Positions 17,247-25,786 of a stretch of DNA of 64,000 bases are shown here, in pieces. The translations under genes were made by a program, and so were the position numbers. The stretch is from Clostridia bacterium. GTDB lineage: Bacteria; Bacillota; Clostridia; Christensenellales; Aristaeellaceae. A model generated the notes under the pieces. That model had not been told where the DNA came from, made no database searches, and saw only the letters and a list, made by a program, of their open reading frames with translations. Numbering within the stretch: the first letter of the stretch is position 1; every line of letters starts with the position of its first letter. The stretch lies in contig JAFXVR010000038.1 of NCBI GenBank assembly GCA_017534885.1, forward strand, positions 62,001-126,000, written 5' to 3'.

Positions 17247-18254
17247 ATGCTTAAACGGCTGTTATCGCTGCTGTGCGCGCTGCTGCTGACGCTCGGTGCG
17301 TTCCCGGCTCTCGCCGCCACCCCGAAGCCCATCGATGTCATCCCCTATGAAGACCTGCCTGAGCCCCTGGATGGGCAGTATCACTATCTGCTGCTCTGTG
17401 AGGATCTCTGGGCGGACAGCCCCACCAGGGACGGAAAGCCCCGCGGCAACACGGACGGCATCGTGCTGGTGACCCTCGATACCCGGGCCAGGCGCGTCAT
17501 GCTCACCTCCTTCATCCGCGACGCCCTGGTCAGCCGGCCCAATCCCGACAAGCCCGGCGACGGCATCGGCCGCATCAACTACATCGCCAAGCAGTCCGGC
17601 CCGGAAACCCTCTGCCGCGTCATCAGCCAGCACATTGGCGTGAAGGTGGACAAGTATATCATCTTCACCTTCAAGCATGTGTCGGACATCATCGACCACC
17701 TGGGCGGCGTCACGATCACCGTCACCGCAGAGGAGGCCAGCTACCTCAACCGCTACCGCATCAGCCGCACCTCCACCAAGCCCTCCATGGCCAGCGCGGG
17801 CACCTATCTTTTCGGCGGACATGCGGCAGTCATCTATATGCGCATCCGCAAGGCAGGCGGCGGCGGCGATTTCATGCGCACCCAGCGCGTGCGCACCGTG
17901 CTGTCCACCTTAGCCGACCAGTGCCGGGAAATCACCTATGACGAGGCCCGGAATCTCGTGAATGTCGTCCTGCAGAACAACGTGGTGACCAACATCAACC
18001 TGGAGACCATGGTGGACGCAATGGAGCACGCCTTTGAACTGCGCGGCTGTACGGTGGAAGAACTTCGCATCCCGCCGGAAGGCGCCGTGCACCCCATCAG
18101 CTATGTGGGCATGGCGGCTCAGGAGCTGGACTGGGACAAGTGCCGGGTAGCCATGGCGGATTACCTGGAAAACAGCTTCCTGGTATACACTCCGCGCGAC
18201 GACACCCTCCTGGACGACCTGGAAGACCTGGAAGACTTCGACTGGGACGAGTAA
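17247..18254 (+). CDS. LytR-CpsA-Psr (LCP) family protein
   Basis: A 335-residue exported protein with an N-terminal signal or anchor (LKRLLSLLCALLLTLGAFPA). The LCP core is recognisable: GNTDGIVLVTLDT, the Arg in SFIRDALV, GRINYIAK, and DHLGGVTITV. LCP proteins transfer undecaprenyl-phosphate-linked polymers (teichoic acids, capsule, other glycans) to peptidoglycan outside the membrane. The acidic tail (DDLEDLEDFDWDE) is unusual but not a known motif. ATG 17247 follows AGAAAGAAGGTCCCTG, and a TATAAT at 17160-17165 may be its -10 box, with only a poor -35. The next gene starts 24 bases after its stop, so the two are probably co-transcribed. Confidence 0.87.
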   Translation: MLKRLLSLLCALLLTLGAFPALAATPKPIDVIPYEDLPEPLDGQYHYLLLCEDLWADSPTRDGKPRGNTDGIVLVTLDTRARRVMLTSFIRDALVSRPNPDKPGDGIGRINYIAKQSGPETLCRVISQHIGVKVDKYIIFTFKHVSDIIDHLGGVTITVTAEEASYLNRYRISRTSTKPSMASAGTYLFGGHAAVIYMRIRKAGGGGDFMRTQRVRTVLSTLADQCREITYDEARNLVNVVLQNNVVTNINLETMVDAMEHAFELRGCTVEELRIPPEGAVHPISYVGMAAQELDWDKCRVAMADYLENSFLVYTPRDDTLLDDLEDLEDFDWDE

Positions 18255-18278
18255 GCCTCTTCACGAAAGGAGCATGAC

Positions 18279-20099
18279 ATGAACTGTCCCCAATGCGGCC
18301 TTTGGAACCGCGCCTCGCTGACCGCCTGCGCCCGCTGCGGCGCGCCTCTGGGCAGCGCGGATGGCAAACCCGCATGGAAGGAAAAGCTGCGGGATCAGAA
18401 GCGCGGCAGCGTCTACTACCGCCCGGATGAAGAGGGCGTGGTGGACGAGGCGCTGAACCCCGACCAGCGGGACGAGCTGGCCGAGGAGATGGCGCAGCTG
18501 AAAACCCGCAAAGCGGAGGGCTACCAGCGTCTGCGCCGGATGCAGGTGCGGAGCGCTGAACGCGGCGCGGCGCCGACCGGAAGGCACATCCGGACTCAGT
18601 CCGCCGACGCTTTCTGGCGCGATCCGGATGACACCGGCCGCAGCGCCCGCATCGACTGGGCCGGGCCAAACGCCAGCCAGACCCGGATCAGCCGGAAATC
18701 CGCCGCGGACGTCCCGCCATCACCCGTTGATGATGAGGATGACGAGACCTGGGACGACAGCCACAACTGGGATCCTCTCTGGGCTGAGCAGGACGCCTAT
18801 GGCCATTCTTTCCGCACCGGCCGGTACACCTCTGCCCTGCCGCTGGTGCCCAAGCGCGTGGCGCGATTCCACGCCTTTCTCAAATTCATGGGCATCGTGC
18901 TGCTGATCGGCCTGTGCGGAGCCGCCGGGTTCTTTGGCTACAAGTATTTTGAGGCCCGGGCCCAGCAGGCTGATGACCAGAACAAGGCCTCGGTCTTTGC
19001 CTCCATCAAGGATGACCTGGCGGCCCATACAATCCTGATTCCCGGCAATGACGGCGAACAGATTTACATCCGCGAGCTGCACACCTCCTATATCGTGGAG
19101 GGCGGCTTTGCCACCATCGAGGTGGCGGATCACACCTGGTATGACAGCCTGGAGGAAGTCACCGAGCCACAGATGGAGGTCACCCTGACGCCCTTCATGA
19201 AGACCGCCTCAGGTCGTCAGCAGCCCATGAGCGTCATCAACTACACCATCGACATCCCCCTGAGCCCCATTGAGCTCAACACCCCGGATACGCCGGTCAA
19301 GACAGTGTCTGCCTCCATGTACACCATGTCCTTCACCGTCCGCCCGGCCTCCAAGGTGACCATCAACGGCAAGGATGTCAGCGATACGGTCAACGCCGAT
19401 ACCGGCACCTTCTCCTACAACGCCACCGTGCAGCCCATCGGAGACAATGTGTTCACGGTCACCTGCCGCAGCCAGTACTGCCGGGAGAGCAGTATGACCG
19501 TCACCCTCTACCGGGAGCCCCAGGAGATTCCCCTGGATCTGGCCGCGACCACCTATTCTTCCACCTCCTCCTCCAAAATGCTGGTGAGCTGCACCACCCT
19601 GCCCGGCGCGACGGTGGAGGTGCTCTCCCCCTTCTCCGACCTGAACATCACCAACCTGTCCTCCACAGGCGCGTTCACCTTTTACGCCCTCTTCGACCAC
19701 ATCGGCAACAACACCATTCTGATCAATTCCTCTTTCCCGGGCAAGAAGACCTCCACCATCGAGTACACGGTGTATTATGTGCCCAGCCCGGATGTCTACA
19801 CGCCCAAGGCCTGGCCGTTGACCGCCGCCGGCTATTCCGAGCTGGTGAGCAACATCGCCTACCGGGCTGAGCACAGCCAGGTCTATGTGGTCATCGGCAC
19901 ATTGCAGTATTTCGTGTCCGAGAAGCCGCAGATGGCCGTGTTCAACACATCGGACGACGGCAAGAGCCAGCCTGTGATGGTGGAGAACTATTCCCGCACC
20001 ACCTGGGTGGCCGGGCAGTTCTACCGCATCTACGCGGACGCTTATTCCACCTACAACAACATGCCCTGGCTCTGCGCGAGGTACACCTACGACAACTGA
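18279..20099 (+). CDS. Zinc-ribbon single-pass membrane protein of unknown function
   Basis: I do not recognise a characterised family for the whole 606-residue protein. It opens with a rubredoxin-like zinc ribbon (CPQCGLW, then CARCGAPL, two CxxC knuckles) at residues 3-24, then a long charged, probably disordered cytoplasmic stretch to about 195. A single membrane helix follows (FMGIVLLIGLCGAAGFFGY) and about 385 extracytoplasmic residues rich in Thr, Ser and beta-type sequence, with repeated Ig-like segments (for example around 330-480). It follows the LCP gene by 24 bases with a GAAAGGAGCATGAC ribosome site. A role at the cell envelope, perhaps glycan attachment or sensing, is guessed from topology and neighbour only. 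Confidence 0.75.
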   Translation: MNCPQCGLWNRASLTACARCGAPLGSADGKPAWKEKLRDQKRGSVYYRPDEEGVVDEALNPDQRDELAEEMAQLKTRKAEGYQRLRRMQVRSAERGAAPTGRHIRTQSADAFWRDPDDTGRSARIDWAGPNASQTRISRKSAADVPPSPVDDEDDETWDDSHNWDPLWAEQDAYGHSFRTGRYTSALPLVPKRVARFHAFLKFMGIVLLIGLCGAAGFFGYKYFEARAQQADDQNKASVFASIKDDLAAHTILIPGNDGEQIYIRELHTSYIVEGGFATIEVADHTWYDSLEEVTEPQMEVTLTPFMKTASGRQQPMSVINYTIDIPLSPIELNTPDTPVKTVSASMYTMSFTVRPASKVTINGKDVSDTVNADTGTFSYNATVQPIGDNVFTVTCRSQYCRESSMTVTLYREPQEIPLDLAATTYSSTSSSKMLVSCTTLPGATVEVLSPFSDLNITNLSSTGAFTFYALFDHIGNNTILINSSFPGKKTSTIEYTVYYVPSPDVYTPKAWPLTAAGYSELVSNIAYRAEHSQVYVVIGTLQYFVSEKPQMAVFNTSDDGKSQPVMVENYSRTTWVAGQFYRIYADAYSTYNNMPWLCARYTYDN

Positions 20100-20160
20100 C
20101 CCCCACTCATTTTGGAAAGGACGGCCCGGCGCAAAGCGCGCTGCCGGCCGGGTGAAACCC

Positions 20161-21021
20161 ATGTATGATCTGCTGATTATCGGCGGAGGCCCCGCTGCGC
20201 TGAGCTGCGGCCTGACCGCCCGCAAGCGCGGCTTGGAGACCGTCATCGTGTCCGCGGATGCCGGGAGCAGCTGGCTGGACAGGGCCGAGCGGCTGGACAA
20301 CTATCCCGGTCTTCCCGCCGTCAGCGGTCGGGAGCTGCTCCGGATCTTCCGAGGGCAGGCCTCCGACGCGGGCTGCAGCTTTGTGACCGGCGTGGCCCGA
20401 CAGGTGCAGTCCCTTGGCCCGGCGTATTTCATGACACTGGTGGGAAATGACATTCTGGAAAGCCGCGCCGTGGTGCTGGCCATGGGCGCCGCACGCCCGA
20501 AGCTCCTCCCCGGCGAGGAAGGCCTGCTGGGCACAGGTGTCAGCTGGTGCGGCACCTGCGACGGCATGTTCTACCGCGGAAGGGAAGTCGCGGTGGTCTC
20601 ATCCTGGCACGGCGGCGTCGAGGAAGCGCTCTTTCTCTCGGGCATCTGTTCCGGCGTGGATTACTATGCCCTCGCGGCCCACGAGCTTCCGGAGAAGGAA
20701 GGCATCCGCCTGAAGGAAGGCCGGGTGCTTGGCCTCAGCCGGGCGGAGGACGGCCGCAGCGTGACCGTGGAAACCGACCAGGGCCGGGCGGCCTACGCGG
20801 GCGTCTTTGTGTTCCGCCCCGCAGTCGCCCCGGATCGCCTGCTGCCCGGTCTGGAAGTGGACGGCGCCTTCATCCGCGTCGACCGCCGCATGGCTGCCAG
20901 CATTCCGGGCGTGTACGCCTGCGGGGACTGCACCGGCCAGCCGCTCCAGGTGGCCAAGGCTGTGGGCGAGGGCAATATCGCCGCCATCTCTGCCGCTGAA
21001 GACCTGGGCCGCGCCGGCTGA
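20161..21021 (+). CDS. Thioredoxin-reductase-like FAD/NAD(P) oxidoreductase
   Basis: ATG 20161 gives the usual family start (MYDLLIIGGGPAAL); an in-frame GTG lies nine bases upstream. The 286-residue protein has the FAD-binding GGGPAA loop, a redox CxxC (SWCGTCDG) near residue 130-137, and the C-terminal flavin contact GVYACGDCTGQPLQVAKAVG. The second nucleotide loop, normally GGGxSA, is replaced by VVSSWHGGVEEA, so NADPH binding may be altered. This is seen in ferredoxin- or flavodoxin-linked thioredoxin reductases of some Clostridia. No thioredoxin gene is adjacent. Reduction of thioredoxin or a similar disulphide partner in the cytoplasm is likely. Confidence 0.85.
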   Translation: MYDLLIIGGGPAALSCGLTARKRGLETVIVSADAGSSWLDRAERLDNYPGLPAVSGRELLRIFRGQASDAGCSFVTGVARQVQSLGPAYFMTLVGNDILESRAVVLAMGAARPKLLPGEEGLLGTGVSWCGTCDGMFYRGREVAVVSSWHGGVEEALFLSGICSGVDYYALAAHELPEKEGIRLKEGRVLGLSRAEDGRSVTVETDQGRAAYAGVFVFRPAVAPDRLLPGLEVDGAFIRVDRRMAASIPGVYACGDCTGQPLQVAKAVGEGNIAAISAAEDLGRAG

Positions 21022-21038
21022 AACAAAGGAGGGCCTCC

Positions 21039-21785
21039 ATGAAGCTCATCAGGCTGATCGCAGCGCTGCTGCTGACGCTGTCTCTCTGCTCTTGCGTGTT
21101 TGCCGATCCTCTGGTACAGACGGAAGACCTGTCCGGCACCCTGTGCTGGCCGGCGGATGCCGATCCCGCTGACGCTGTTTATGTCTACACCTACCGCTAT
21201 CCCCAGGTGCTGGGCGAGGAGGAGGCCGTGCTGGCCATCAACGCCCACTTCGCCTATGAAATCACCGACGCTGAAATCTACCGGGTACCCATGTTCGGCG
21301 AGATGGTGCCCGAGGGGGAGCGCGAGGAAACGGACGTCAGCTACACCATCACCTGCAGCAGCGACACCTATTTCTCCGTGCTGATCACCACCGCGGATCG
21401 CTACCAGGGAGAGACCTTCACCATTCTTTCCGCCCAGGTTTTCTCCCGGAACACGGACAAGGCCGGCAGCATCATCACTCTCCCCTATCTGCTGGGCATC
21501 CTGGAGGGCACGGAGGCGGACGCCTGGATGCTGCAGCGGCAGAAGGAAAAGGCTGACGCCTGCGTGCGGGATCTCGTGCTGGAGCGCATGGAAGCCACGC
21601 CGGGCCAGTGGCTGGACGGGGTGGACAGCGAGTATCTCTCCGCCATCTTCTATCCCGAGGAGGATTTCTACCTGGACGCCAGCGGCGATCCCGTGTTCTT
21701 TGTGCAGCCGGGCATGATCGCGCCGGAGGAAGAAGGGCCTCAGCTGTTCCCCATTCCGCTGGAGGAGCTGCTGGACGAAATCTGA
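21039..21785 (+). CDS. Exported DUF3298 (RsiV C-terminal-like) protein
   Basis: A 248-residue secreted or lipid-anchored protein: signal segment LIRLIAALLLTLSLCSCVFA, where LSLCSC could provide a lipobox Cys. The C-terminal part has the DUF3298 hallmark FYLDASGDPVFFVQPGMIAP. In RsiV this domain binds lysozyme, but here there is no anti-sigma finger, so it is not an RsiV orthologue. It starts 18 bases after the thioredoxin-reductase-like gene with AAAGGAGGGCCTCC, so the two may be co-transcribed. The function is unknown. Confidence 0.75.
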   Translation: MKLIRLIAALLLTLSLCSCVFADPLVQTEDLSGTLCWPADADPADAVYVYTYRYPQVLGEEEAVLAINAHFAYEITDAEIYRVPMFGEMVPEGEREETDVSYTITCSSDTYFSVLITTADRYQGETFTILSAQVFSRNTDKAGSIITLPYLLGILEGTEADAWMLQRQKEKADACVRDLVLERMEATPGQWLDGVDSEYLSAIFYPEEDFYLDASGDPVFFVQPGMIAPEEEGPQLFPIPLEELLDEI

Positions 21786-21840
21786 CCGCCAGAGCGAGAA
21801 AAAATACAACTGAAGTACATCCACGGCGGACACATCGGGC

Positions 21841-21846
21841 TATAAT
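21841..21846 (+). promoter_or_regulatory. Possible -10 element for ilvE
   Basis: A perfect TATAAT lies 52 bases before ilvE, but no good -35 box is visible at the right spacing, so this is only a candidate. Confidence 0.4.
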
Positions 21847-21897
21847 AGAGAGGACAAGCTGCGCCGCAAGGCTGCTCAGAATGGGAGGTATCACCTG

Positions 21898-22968
21898 ATG
21901 AAAGATATCAGCGTCACCCTGACCCAGACCCCCAAGGCCAAGCCCACCGATGAGAGCAAGCTGGGCTTCGGTCAGATTTTCACCGACCACATGTTCCTGA
22001 TGGACTATTACGACGGCCAGGGCTGGGTCGATCCCCGCATTGTGCCTTATTCCAGCTTTGTTCTGGATCCGGCCTGCATGGTCTTCCACTATGGCCAGGC
22101 CATCTTTGAGGGCACCAAGTGCTATCGCCGCGCTGACGGCGGCCTGCAGCTCTTCCGCCCCGCGGACAACCTGGCCCGCATGACCCGCAGCGCCCTGCGC
22201 ATGGGCATACCCGCCCTGGATGAGGAGACCGCCCTGGCCGGCCTGAAGCAGCTGGTGCTGCTGGAGCAGGACTGGGTGCCGCACCAGGAGGGCACCTCCC
22301 TGTACATCCGCCCCACCATCATCGCCATGGACGCGCATCTGGGCGTGCACGCGGCGCATCACTACCTGTTCTTCATCATCCTCTCCCCCGTCGGCAGCTA
22401 TTACAAGAACGGCCTGGCTCCCGTGGGCATCTATGTGGAGGACGAGTACGTCCGCGCCGTCCGCGGCGGCACCGGCTTTGCCAAGTGCGCGGGCAACTAT
22501 GCCGCCTCCATCCTGGCCGGCGAGCTGGCCGAGAAGAAGGGCTATTCCCAGGTGCTCTGGCTGGACGGCGTGGAGCAGAAGTACGTGGAGGAAGTGGGCT
22601 CCATGAACATGATGTTCGCCTATGGCGACCGCATCGTGACGCCCGCCCTCAACGGCTCCATCCTGCCCGGTCTGACCCGCGACAGCATCCTGAAGCTGGC
22701 CCGTCAGCTGGGCTATCAGGTGTCTGAGGAGCGCATGGCCATCGCCGATGTGTTTGAGGACGCCCGCGCCGGCCGCATGACCGAGGCCTTCGGCACCGGC
22801 ACCGCCGCGGTGGTCTCCCCGGTGGGTGAGCTGTGCTGGAAGGACGAGAAGCTGGTCATCGGCGGCGGCAAGATCGGCCCCGTGGCCCAGAAGCTCTACG
22901 ACACCCTGACCGGCATCCAGTACGGACGGCTCCCCGATGAAAACAACTGGGTCGTCAAGCTGACCTGA
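21898..22968 (+). CDS. ilvE: Branched-chain amino acid aminotransferase
   Basis: A 356-residue class IV PLP aminotransferase that interconverts leucine, isoleucine and valine with their 2-keto acids, using glutamate/2-oxoglutarate. Family features are the FEGTKCYR segment, YIRPTI, the PLP lysine in GFAKCAGNYAAS, EVGSMNMMF and the phosphate-binding GSILPGLTRDSIL. The length fits the IlvE group with a long N-terminal arm common in Clostridia. ATG 21898 follows GGGAGGTATCACCTG. It stands alone here; no other branched-chain pathway gene is close and no T-box is seen upstream. Confidence 0.93.
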   Translation: MKDISVTLTQTPKAKPTDESKLGFGQIFTDHMFLMDYYDGQGWVDPRIVPYSSFVLDPACMVFHYGQAIFEGTKCYRRADGGLQLFRPADNLARMTRSALRMGIPALDEETALAGLKQLVLLEQDWVPHQEGTSLYIRPTIIAMDAHLGVHAAHHYLFFIILSPVGSYYKNGLAPVGIYVEDEYVRAVRGGTGFAKCAGNYAASILAGELAEKKGYSQVLWLDGVEQKYVEEVGSMNMMFAYGDRIVTPALNGSILPGLTRDSILKLARQLGYQVSEERMAIADVFEDARAGRMTEAFGTGTAAVVSPVGELCWKDEKLVIGGGKIGPVAQKLYDTLTGIQYGRLPDENNWVVKLT

Positions 22969-23021
22969 TTTCTGCGCGGTCGCCCGGTATCCCCAATCCC
23001 GACGCAAGCAAAGGAGTGTAT

Positions 23022-24062
23022 ATGCGTCAAGCCGACCCCAAGTCCATTTCCTGGACCGACAAAACCATGACTATGCTTCAGGCCCGTCAGCATGAGGCGC
23101 GTTTTCAGCGCGTCTCTGCTTTTCCGCGTTTTGGCCTTTTTGACGACGTCACCGACGCCCAGGCCGAGATGCTCTATCTGATTTCCTATGAGGGCTCTGC
23201 CCGCCTGAACGCGCCTGTGCTGCACACGGTGGAAGGCCTCCGCTCCCTGGTGCTGGAGCGCCTGCCCCGGGAAGCCCTGCTCATCACACCGCCTGAGTAC
23301 CAGGTGCTCATGGGGCTGATTGCCGGCGGCGGCACGCTCTCCCTGGCTGACGACTACCATCTTGTGGGCGTGGAATCGTTGGTGAGACGCCTCTGGTGCA
23401 CCGTCAGGGGCCAGGGCGAGGAGCTGAGCGTCACCCTGCCCGCCCGCCTTTCTGTGCGCCTGGCCGACCTGCTGACCTCCGATCAGGCTGAGGAAGCCCG
23501 GAACAGGCTCTCTGTCTTCCACAGCGGCATGATCAGCGCGTTGAATGTCTACGGCGCGGTGCTGGCAGACTCTGCGCTTTCCCTGCTGCAGCTGGTTTGC
23601 AGCCAGCCCGGGCTTCTCACCGATCCCTCCCTCTGCCTGCGCATGCTCAAGGCTTCCTACCCCTATGTGTACAACCGCAGGGGACAGCTGGTGCTGACGC
23701 ATCCGGGTCTGGCGGATCCTGTGCAGATGGCCGACCAGGCCGCCGAGATCGATCCCCGCCACCTGATCCGCAATCCGGAGGAGGATGAGGGCTCGCAGAT
23801 GCTCCTGTCCGACGCGGAGCGCGACGCGGCGATCTTCATGTCCGAGCTGCTGGCCGGAGCGCTGCGGCCCGACTGCTATCCGCCTGCTTCCACCGAGGAT
23901 CTGCGCATCCTGATGAAGCAGGGTGTGCCTATCCCGGATCTGGAGCAGGTGCTGGCCGCCCAGCTGACTGTCCAGCCCACGCCCGCCATGCGCGACGCCC
24001 TGCGGCTGATGCAGTCCCACACGACAACGTGGCTGATTCACAAACCCGGGAGGTACCACTGA
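23022..24062 (+). CDS. Conserved-looking hypothetical protein
   Basis: I do not recognise this 346-residue protein. ATG 23022 is preferred because AAAGGAGTGTAT precedes it; a GTG six bases upstream is possible. It has no signal peptide or membrane segment and is rich in Leu, Ala and Arg, with predicted helical stretches throughout. No cysteine cluster or nucleotide-binding loop is visible. Its stop overlaps the start of the RluA-type gene by one base, so the two are translationally coupled; a role in RNA or translation is only a guess from that. Confidence 0.7.
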   Translation: MRQADPKSISWTDKTMTMLQARQHEARFQRVSAFPRFGLFDDVTDAQAEMLYLISYEGSARLNAPVLHTVEGLRSLVLERLPREALLITPPEYQVLMGLIAGGGTLSLADDYHLVGVESLVRRLWCTVRGQGEELSVTLPARLSVRLADLLTSDQAEEARNRLSVFHSGMISALNVYGAVLADSALSLLQLVCSQPGLLTDPSLCLRMLKASYPYVYNRRGQLVLTHPGLADPVQMADQAAEIDPRHLIRNPEEDEGSQMLLSDAERDAAIFMSELLAGALRPDCYPPASTEDLRILMKQGVPIPDLEQVLAAQLTVQPTPAMRDALRLMQSHTTTWLIHKPGRYH

Positions 24063-24928
24063 TGGCCTGTTATGAGGCAAGGGTGCCCGACAGCGTGGAA
24101 GGCATGCGGCTGGATGGTTTCATCCGCCGCTTTTTGCCCGAAGTGGACGCCGTGCAGCTCCGGGAGGCCTTCCGGCGCAGGGATGTGAAGCGCAACGGGA
24201 AGCGGGTGCGCTCCGATGAGCGCCTCATGGCAGGTGATCTGGTTCAGGTTTACGCCATGGAAGCTGCCGCGCCTGTGCTGGACGTGGTGTATGAGGACGC
24301 GGACGTGCTGCTGCTCAACAAGCGGGCGGGCATCAGCGTGGAGGACGACGGCGGCGGCGTTTCCCTGAGCGCCCTGGCCCTGCGCCATGTGCGCGCAGCC
24401 GCCCCCGATGCTCTTGCCCCCCTCCCCTGCCACCGGCTGGACAATCAGACCTGCGGCCTGATTCTCTTCGCGAAAAACACGAAGGCGGCGGAGGTTCTGG
24501 AGGATGTGTTCCGCGCCCGCTCCCTGGACAAGCGCTATATCTGCCTCGTCAAGGGACAGCCCAAGCCGCCCTCGGCTCAGTGCCGCGCCTGGCTGCGCAA
24601 GGACGCGGAGGCTGGCCGAGTGACTGTGCTGGATCACCCCGCCCGGGACGCCCGCCCCATCATCACCGCCTATGAAACCCTGCAGGGCGGGGAGATCAGC
24701 CGCCTGCGGGTTCACCTGATCACCGGGCGCACCCATCAGATCCGCGCCCACATGGCCGCGCTGGGCCATCCGCTTTTGGGGGATGATGTGTACGGCGACC
24801 GCGCCTTCAACCGCCTGCACCGCGCCCAGGGCAAGCTGATGCTCTGCGCAGCCTCCTTGTGTCTGGACACCGGAGGCCGCCTTCCGCAGCTGGACGGTCA
24901 CGTCTTTACGATTGACTGTCCTTTCTGA
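24062..24928 (+). CDS. RluA-family pseudouridine synthase
   Basis: ATG 24062 overlaps the previous stop (TGATG) and follows GGGAGGTACCAC. The 288-residue enzyme should convert uridine to pseudouridine in rRNA or tRNA. It has an N-terminal S4-like RNA-binding segment (about 10-65: LDGFIRRFLPE, REAFRRRDVKRNGKRV) and the catalytic motif HRLDNQTCGL, where the Asp is the nucleophile; most homologues read HRLDxxTSG. The second hallmark, RVHLITGRTHQIRAHMA, is intact. Orthology to RluA, RluC or RluD cannot be decided by eye. Confidence 0.92.
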   Translation: MACYEARVPDSVEGMRLDGFIRRFLPEVDAVQLREAFRRRDVKRNGKRVRSDERLMAGDLVQVYAMEAAAPVLDVVYEDADVLLLNKRAGISVEDDGGGVSLSALALRHVRAAAPDALAPLPCHRLDNQTCGLILFAKNTKAAEVLEDVFRARSLDKRYICLVKGQPKPPSAQCRAWLRKDAEAGRVTVLDHPARDARPIITAYETLQGGEISRLRVHLITGRTHQIRAHMAALGHPLLGDDVYGDRAFNRLHRAQGKLMLCAASLCLDTGGRLPQLDGHVFTIDCPF

Positions 24929-24973
24929 CTTCCCGTCCATACCGGCTGATATCCGTCCGAGGAGGTATCCGTC

Positions 24974-25750
24974 ATGCGCGTCAGCGATATGCTCGCCCTG
25001 ATTGACAGCATCGCGCCTTTTGAAACCCAGGAGAGCTATGACAACAGCGGTCTGCTCACCGGTCATCCCGACTGGACGGTGAAGGGTATGCACTTCGCCC
25101 TGGATGTGACTGATCGGGTCATCGATGAAGCGCTCGAAAGCGGCGCGAACCTGATCGTCACCCACCATCCGCTGATGTTCTCCCCCCGCAAAGTCATGAC
25201 CGAGTGCGACCGGGAGGGCGTCCTGCTCTGCCGCCTGATCCGGGAGCGCATCGCCCTGATCGCCGCGCACACCAACCTGGATCAGGCGCCCGGCGGCATC
25301 AATGACGCGCTGGCCAGCCGTCTCGGACTGCGGGAGGTCTCGGGCGAGGGCTTCATCCGCGTGGGTCTGCTGCCCGAGGGCATGACCGCCGGTGATCTGC
25401 CCGGGTACGCGCAGGAAAAGTTAGGCGACACGGTGCGGGTCATCGGGCAGATGGACGCAAACCGTCCCTTGCGGATGATGGCGCTGTGTTCCGGCGCGGG
25501 CGGAGAGCTCTGGGAAGAAGGCCAGCGCCTGGGCGCGGAGGTGTTCCTTACCGGCGAGATCCGGCACCATCACGCCTTAGCTCTGGCCGACGCCGGCCTG
25601 CTGGGGCTGGAATGCGGCCATTTCGCCACGGAGGAGCCCGGGATTTTCGCCCTGGCGGACGCTTTACAAACCCGGCTGGATGCGCTACAATGGAAATGTT
25701 CGATTTCACGCTCCCGGTGCGGACGCTATGCTCCGCCCGCCAAGGCGTGA
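24974..25750 (+). CDS. Nif3-like dinuclear metal-centre protein
   Basis: A 258-residue member of the Nif3/YqfO (DUF34) family. The metal ligands are visible in VTHHPLMFSP (two His) near residue 60 and in LECGHFATEEPG near the C-terminus. It lacks the extra PII-like domain found in longer homologues such as Bacillus YqfO. Nif3 proteins are often annotated as GTP cyclohydrolase I type 2, but the true role is unresolved. The C-terminus after LADALQTRLDALQW is unusually Cys/Arg-rich. The next gene is the zinc-ribbon protein often found beside nif3, starting 36 bases downstream. Confidence 0.9.
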   Translation: MRVSDMLALIDSIAPFETQESYDNSGLLTGHPDWTVKGMHFALDVTDRVIDEALESGANLIVTHHPLMFSPRKVMTECDREGVLLCRLIRERIALIAAHTNLDQAPGGINDALASRLGLREVSGEGFIRVGLLPEGMTAGDLPGYAQEKLGDTVRVIGQMDANRPLRMMALCSGAGGELWEEGQRLGAEVFLTGEIRHHHALALADAGLLGLECGHFATEEPGIFALADALQTRLDALQWKCSISRSRCGRYAPPAKA

Positions 25751-25786
25751 CCGGCGGCTCCCGGGCCGTCAGCAAGGAGGATTTGC

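Noticed and set aside
21786..21897. Possible T-box or riboswitch ahead of ilvE
   Set aside because: The gap is only 112 bases, with no terminator hairpin and no conserved T-box sequence.
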